In this document: positions 60,160-64,000 of the stretch, piece after piece
Layout: each line of letters begins with the position of its first letter
Numbering within the stretch: position 1 is the stretch's first letter
Assembly (NCBI RefSeq): GCF_014635345.1
Contig: NZ_BMCU01000001.1
Span: 248,001-312,000 of the forward strand
Direction of reading: 5' to 3'
DNA from: Rhodococcoides trifolii
GTDB taxonomy: Bacteria > Actinomycetota > Actinomycetes > Mycobacteriales > Mycobacteriaceae
Length of the DNA: 64,000 nt
Notes under the pieces: model-generated
Databases searched by the model: none
What the model was told of the DNA's origin: nothing
The model's input: the letters and a program-made list of their open reading frames with translations, nothing else
Position numbers and translations under genes: made by a program

Positions 60160-61399
60160 CGACGTCCTTCCCTTCGTACACGACCACACTTTCGGTGTCG
60201 GTCGTGGATTTGCGTACCGAGAACAAGGCGAGAAGCGCGATGAGCGCTCCCGCCGTCATGGTGATGGCGATGGCGGGACCATCGTTTCCGAGCACTCCGA
60301 CCAGCGGTGCAACCAAGGCGCCGAGGCCGAACTGGGCCGCGCCGAGGACCGCGGCGGCGGTGCCCGCTGCTTCGCCGTGACGGGACAGAGCCAGTGCGGG
60401 CGAGTTGGGGATCACGAAGCCCGCGGCTCCGAGAACGAACCACACCGGAATCAGGAAGCCCCACATGCCGCCGATCTCGAACTCGGTGGTGACGATCAAC
60501 GCCGCGCCGGCGATGGTCGAGGCGAGCAGAGCCGCGATCACGATCTGCTTGGGGTTGTAACGCTGCAGCAGAACGACATTGAACTGCGACGCGCCGATCA
60601 GCGCGATCGCACCGACGGCGAAGACCAGCGAGAACTGCTGCTGACCGAGGCCGTACTGGTCCTGGAGGACGAACGACGATCCCGAGATGTAGGCGAACAG
60701 CGCCGCCATGCCCAGTGCGGCGACGAGCACGAGCACGACGAACTGCCGGTCCCGGAACAGCGATCCGTAGGTCCGGAACACCGGTCCGAACTCCAGTTCA
60801 CGTCGCTTCGGTTGCGGCAGTGTCTCTTTGAGCAGGAAGATCGCAACGAACATCAGAGCCAGGCCCAGCACCGCGAGCATTGCGAAAACCCCACGCCACG
60901 ATCCGTGGACCAGGATGACGCTGCCCAGGCTGGGTGCGACGATGGGGGCCACTCCCATGACGAGCATCAGACGCGACATCACGGTGGCGGCGGCGTTGCC
61001 GTCGTACAGGTCGCGAACGACAGCCAGTGCGATGACCATGGCGGCTGCGGCGCCGAATCCTTGAACGGCGCGAAGCACGCCGAGCACGGCGACGTTCGGT
61101 GCGATGACGCAGAGCATCGACGCGACGATGTGGATGACGGTGCCGGCGATGAGGGGTCGGCGTCGACCGAGGGCGTCGGACAGTGGGCCGACCACCAGCT
61201 GACCGATGGCGAGGCCGATCAAGGTGCCGGTGAGAGTGAACTGAACTGCCGCGTCCGTGGACTGGAGATCGTCGGTGATCGCGGGGAGGGCAGGCAGGTA
61301 GGTGTCGATCGTCAGCGGCCCCAAGGCCACGAGGGCACCGAGGACGAGGATGGTGCGTAGGCGCGAGGTGGGCGCGGCGTTCTGGAGACTGTTCTCCAT
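60131..61399 (-). CDS. Bcr/CflA-type multidrug efflux MFS transporter (DHA1)
   Basis: This 422-residue protein has 12 helices: [21 protein letters not shown] (helix 1 region of Bcr), [20 protein letters not shown] (motif A), [26 protein letters not shown] (motif B) and [28 protein letters not shown] (motif C). This drug:H+ antiporter branch includes Bcr (bicyclomycin) and CmlA/FloR. The C-terminal tail is polar. Its last 29 bp include the msrB start, so an efflux pump and an oxidative-repair enzyme are made together. Confidence 0.92.
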   Translation of the reverse strand: MENSLQNAAPTSRLRTILVLGALVALGPLTIDTYLPALPAITDDLQSTDAAVQFTLTGTLIGLAIGQLVVGPLSDALGRRRPLIAGTVIHIVASMLCVIAPNVAVLGVLRAVQGFGAAAAMVIALAVVRDLYDGNAAATVMSRLMLVMGVAPIVAPSLGSVILVHGSWRGVFAMLAVLGLALMFVAIFLLKETLPQPKRRELEFGPVFRTYGSLFRDRQFVVLVLVAALGMAALFAYISGSSFVLQDQYGLGQQQFSLVFAVGAIALIGASQFNVVLLQRYNPKQIVIAALLASTIAGAALIVTTEFEIGGMWGFLIPVWFVLGAAGFVIPNSPALALSRHGEAAGTAAAVLGAAQFGLGALVAPLVGVLGNDGPAIAITMTAGALIALLALFSVRKSTTDTESVVVYEGKDVDVDAAVSQR

Positions 61400-61499
61400 G
61401 TGCGAATCTCCCTGAACGTTCTGTATGTGTGCCTTACCCGTGATGCAGCGTCCCGAAGCCTCGTTATGTTCCCGAAGTACGTTGCCGGCGGGTTAACAC

Positions 61500-61910
61500 T
61501 CAGCGGGTTCGGAGCGCGGGGACCGTCGGCTTCGTACTGCGGCCCTCTTCCAACGCCTCACCGAGGGTGTCCGCCCAGGCGACCAACCCGTCGACGTCGA
61601 CGCCGTGTGGTGGGTCGAGGTGGTACGGCCAGATTCGGTTCCGCCCCTGCATGAGAAGCGACAGCGCCCCCCGCTCGTTACCCCGCAGAAGGTGCGTGAG
61701 GCCGACGGCCAGTTGCGCCAGTCCCTGCCACAGCGCGCGTTCGCCCGGGACGGAAATCTTCCAGGTGCCTTCCAGAATCTCGTGCGCATGGAAGGGCATG
61801 CCGGCGTCGAGCAGGCGTTGCGCTTCGGTCAACGACTCGTCCGGCGGCAATTGGACATCGTCTGGGATGCGCGGAACCCCGACCGACCCGCGCGGCATCG
61901 GCCTCCCCAA
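61500..61910 (-). CDS. DUF309 family protein
   Basis: This 136-residue helical protein contains EAQRLLDAGMPFHAHEILEGTWKI and LWQGLAQLAVGLTHLLRGNERGALSLLMQG, the DUF309 helices. The listed TTG start at 61910 (with ATG at 61898 next) is the most upstream canonical start. The frame continues 19 codons upstream as ARERDIDGRPLNSRPRDELGRP, which closely resembles the N-terminus of actinobacterial family members. There the first codon would be ATC at 61967, 3 bp after the upstream aldo/keto reductase stop. No catalytic motif is obvious and function is unknown. Confidence 0.8.
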   Translation of the reverse strand: MGRPMPRGSVGVPRIPDDVQLPPDESLTEAQRLLDAGMPFHAHEILEGTWKISVPGERALWQGLAQLAVGLTHLLRGNERGALSLLMQGRNRIWPYHLDPPHGVDVDGLVAWADTLGEALEEGRSTKPTVPALRTR

Positions 61911-61970
61911 CTCGTCGCGAGGACGTGAGTTGAGGGGGCGGCCGTCGATGTCGCGTTCGCGGGCGATGAG

Positions 61971-62918
61971 TTACTCGCCGACCTTGTCCGAGGTGGCCGT
62001 CAACAGATCGAGTTCGTCGGCGGTGAGCGTGAGGGTGGTGGAGTCGAGCAGGCTCTGAAGCTGGTCGATGCGGCTGGCGCTCGCAATGGGAGCCACGATG
62101 CCGGGACGTGAGAGCAACCAGGCGAGAGCAACCGTGGCGAGCGAGGTGCCGTGCGCGTTCGCGACGGTGTCCAGTGCGCCGACGACCTCGAGCCCGGCGT
62201 CGCTGAAGTACCCCTGCGTCAGACGCTCGCGCGGAGTGTTCGCGAGGTCGTCACGGGTGCGGTACTTGCCGGTCAGGAACCCGGACGCGAGCGCGAAGTA
62301 GGGGAACACGCCGAGATTGTTCGCTTCGGCGATGTCGCGGATCTCCGGCTCGTACGACCGGCGGTGCACCAGGTTGTAGTGCGGCTGGATGGCGATGGGG
62401 AGGGCGAAACCCTCGCGTCGGGCGATCGACAGCCACTCCTCGATCCGTGCCGGCGAGTAGTTGGAGATCGCGACGTAGCGAACCTTCCCGTCCTTCACCA
62501 ACCCGTCGAAGGCTGCGAGCGACTCGTCGAGCGGAGTCTTGTCGTCGTCGTAGTGTGCGTAGTAGACGTCGATGTGATCGGTCTTCAGGCGGGACAGGGA
62601 TGCGTCTGCCGCGGCGCGAATGTTGTCGGGCGCCAGGCCCTTGAAGTCGGGATGCTGGCTGACCTTCGTAGCCAGAACGATGTCGTCGCGGTTGCCGCGG
62701 GCGGTGAACCACGAGCCCAGCACGCTCTCGGACTCGCCACCGGAGTTTCCGGGCGCGAACGCCGAGTACGAGTCCGCGGTGTCCACGAAGTTGCCGCCAC
62801 CGGCGACGAACGCGTCGAGGATCGCGTGGGAGTCCTTCTCGTCGCTGGTCCAGCCGAATGTGTTGGCGCCGAGAGCGAGAGGAAAGACGTCGAGGTCAGA
62901 GTTTCCGATCGTGGTCAT
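61971..62918 (-). CDS. Aldo/keto reductase
   Basis: This 315-residue TIM-barrel enzyme begins MTTIGNSDLDVFPLALGANTFG. The tetrad lies in NFVDTADSYSA (Asp, Tyr), VLATKVSQH (Lys) and VYYAHYDDD (His). Cofactor-binding is APIASASRIDQLQSLLDS. This is close to the YajO/AKR11-like group. The ATG at 62918 is chosen over one at 62981. It is upstream of the DUF309 gene on the same strand; the two form a likely operon with the AlkA-like gene further upstream (40 bp gap). Confidence 0.91.
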   Translation of the reverse strand: MTTIGNSDLDVFPLALGANTFGWTSDEKDSHAILDAFVAGGGNFVDTADSYSAFAPGNSGGESESVLGSWFTARGNRDDIVLATKVSQHPDFKGLAPDNIRAAADASLSRLKTDHIDVYYAHYDDDKTPLDESLAAFDGLVKDGKVRYVAISNYSPARIEEWLSIARREGFALPIAIQPHYNLVHRRSYEPEIRDIAEANNLGVFPYFALASGFLTGKYRTRDDLANTPRERLTQGYFSDAGLEVVGALDTVANAHGTSLATVALAWLLSRPGIVAPIASASRIDQLQSLLDSTTLTLTADELDLLTATSDKVGE

Positions 62919-62958
62919 ACGAGGTGCAACCAGGATCGGGTGAGGGGTATTTCGTGTG

Positions 62959-63861
62959 TCAGTGCCATCGGTGATCCGCAATCTGCGTCCGCGGCCCGAA
63001 TCGCGGCCGCAAGGCGGTGCCGCTGATCTCCAGGAGTCGAACCGCGCGATAGCGGTGCGGACGCAGCGGCTCCATGTACGCCACCATCTCGTCGTCGGTC
63101 ATGGGTTTACCCGTCAGCGAGCGACCTACGACCGTGGCCAGGTGATAGTCGCCGACGGACAGAGCATCTGCGTCACCGAGCGCGCGCTGCGTAACCTCCG
63201 CTGCCGTCCACAACCCGATTCCGGGCACGAACCGGAGCCGACGCTCGGCGTCCTCTCGATTCATCGTCGTGATCGCTTCGAGTTTGTCGGCGTACTGAGC
63301 AGCCCGAACAATCGTCTTGGATCGCTGAGGGTCGACGTTGGCGCGATGGAACTCCCACGACGGAATGCGTCGCCAGACCTCGGGCGGCGGCGGAACACGC
63401 ATGCCCTCGGGGGCGGGTCCGGGGGCCGGCTCCCCGAACTTCCGCAACAGATATCGCCATGCGGAGAACGCCGACGCGCCGTGAACCTTCTGTTCGAGGA
63501 TGGCCGGCACCATCGCTTCCATCACCCGGTTCGTCCTGCCGATCCGAAAATGCGGAAAGCGTCGGTGGGCTTCCTTCAGAATCGGGTGGTCGGGCGCGAA
63601 ACCGTCCGGGTCGTCCTGCGCTCCGACGATGCCTGGCACCGTCTCGAGAAGTTCCGCCGCGCCCGGTCCCCACGCCTCGCAGTGGGCGTCGTCGCCCGCG
63701 CGGGTCAGTCGGTAGGTGACCGGCCCCGACGGCATGAGCGAACACCGCCACAACGACCCGTCGGCGATCTGGCGATGCGCCGGGTCGCCGGGTCCGCGCC
63801 GGTTCGGCGAGAGCGTGCGAGCCAGGGCGACCGGATGCCCGACGCTGACGGTGACCTCCAC
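62959..63861 (-). CDS. HhH-GPD DNA glycosylase (DNA-3-methyladenine glycosylase II-like)
   Basis: This 300-residue protein has a helix-hairpin-helix-Gly/Pro-Asp region: RRLRFVPGIGLWTAAEVTQRALGDADALSVGDYHLATVVGRSL, with the catalytic Asp in VGDYHL. Upstream MVPAILEQKVHGASAFSAWRYLL is the AlkA-type helix pair (AILEQQ-like). The first 80 residues form a beta-rich accessory domain. It removes alkylated bases by base excision. The GTG at 63861 starts MEVTVSVGHPVALARTL. It lies 8 bp downstream of a dehydrogenase gene. Confidence 0.9.
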   Translation of the reverse strand: MEVTVSVGHPVALARTLSPNRRGPGDPAHRQIADGSLWRCSLMPSGPVTYRLTRAGDDAHCEAWGPGAAELLETVPGIVGAQDDPDGFAPDHPILKEAHRRFPHFRIGRTNRVMEAMVPAILEQKVHGASAFSAWRYLLRKFGEPAPGPAPEGMRVPPPPEVWRRIPSWEFHRANVDPQRSKTIVRAAQYADKLEAITTMNREDAERRLRFVPGIGLWTAAEVTQRALGDADALSVGDYHLATVVGRSLTGKPMTDDEMVAYMEPLRPHRYRAVRLLEISGTALRPRFGPRTQIADHRWH

Positions 63862-63869
63862 GGGGCCTG

Positions 63870-64000
63870 TCAGAAACCGCCGGCGACGCGCACCAGCGCC
63901 CGACCGGTATAACCGCCGTCGCGAATGGAGTCGATGACCGAGGTGACGTTCTCGACGTCCACCTCGCGCGTGATCGACGCCAGGTGCCGCGGCTTCAGAT
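63870..64000 (-). CDS. C-terminal fragment of a medium-chain alcohol/quinone dehydrogenase
   Basis: A minus-strand frame enters from the right edge and ends at a TGA (63870-63872) after 42 codons. The readable part includes VDVENVTSVIDSIRDGGYTGRALVRVAGG, the helix and last strand that close the Rossmann domain of MDR-superfamily dehydrogenases. Only the tail is in the window, so the subfamily cannot be set. It is probably co-transcribed with the glycosylase, 8 bp downstream. Confidence 0.6.
   Translation of the reverse strand, partial: LKPRHLASITREVDVENVTSVIDSIRDGGYTGRALVRVAGGF

Overview
This window looks like chromosomal DNA of a high-GC actinobacterium in the Mycobacteriales, most probably Rhodococcus/Rhodococcoides. 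The evidence is the block rpsF-ssb-rpsR-rplI followed by dnaB (the Rv0053-Rv0058 order of mycobacteria), an Lsr2 nucleoid protein, an Rv1733c-like membrane protein, a secretory LIP-family lipase, a Stealth phosphotransferase, many GTG/TTG starts and many 4-bp ATGA/GTGA gene overlaps. I see no tRNA, rRNA, insertion sequence, prophage, integrase or CRISPR array. No genus was confirmed by a search.

Layout. 0-7.6 kb: end of a membrane glycosyltransferase, the ribosomal/SSB operon with a candidate S6:S18-responsive leader, a tetR-ABC exporter operon, and dnaB behind a cluster of DnaA-box-like sites. 7.6-16 kb: DUF6194 protein, secreted protein, an Lrp/AsnC regulator divergent from the branched-chain amino-acid exporter azlCD, a methyltransferase, a GlcD-type oxidase, a lipase, a nitroreductase, a CGNR protein and an SDR. 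16-22.5 kb: tam, a fused thioredoxin-reductase-like/methyltransferase protein divergent from an XRE-cupin regulator, a nuclease, an aldo/keto reductase, lsr2 and a luciferase-like monooxygenase. 22.5-31 kb: APC permease, VOC protein, SigG-like ECF sigma factor, DoxX protein, copZ-copA with a copper-type operator, phosphodiesterase and Stealth protein. 31-41 kb: two divergent GntR regulators, paired TTGTATACAA operators, an MFS/THI5-like/ornithine-cyclodeaminase cluster, an AnsP-type permease, a YhgE/Pip protein, and an EmrB-type exporter with its TetR. 41-46 kb: a hydrolase/ferredoxin-reductase/metal-hydrolase operon and an orphan LeuA regulatory domain behind a branched-chain amino-acid attenuator. 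46-54 kb: AAA ATPase, SIMPL lipoprotein, then an operon-like run of MFS exporter, three-repeat small peptide, JmjC/RoxA-type oxygenase and sucrase/ferredoxin-like protein; then thiolase and TetR. 54-64 kb: GGDEF-EAL protein, quinone oxidoreductase/CMD pair, endonuclease IV/IclR pair, Bcr/CflA exporter-msrB, DUF309, aldo/keto reductase, AlkA-like glycosylase and the end of an alcohol dehydrogenase.

Two systems stand out. The first is at 48.0-50.4 kb (possibly to 52.3 kb): a small Gly/Asp-rich peptide gene with three near-identical 22-24-residue repeats, each with a GGSNP-x-GHDGGADG core, lies 11 bp upstream of a JmjC-type hydroxylase that overlaps a ferredoxin-like gene by 4 bp. This looks like a multi-core ribosomal-peptide (RiPP-like) precursor with its own oxygenase and redox partner. 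The second is at 45.3-45.9 kb: a leaderless 13-codon peptide rich in Val/Leu codons, alternative hairpins, and then a stand-alone protein resembling only the allosteric domain of 2-isopropylmalate synthase.

Regulation is visible in many places as palindromes next to a regulator gene (TetR, Lrp, XRE, GntR, CsoR/CueR-type). All functional calls rest on reading motifs and gene context by eye. No database search was run.
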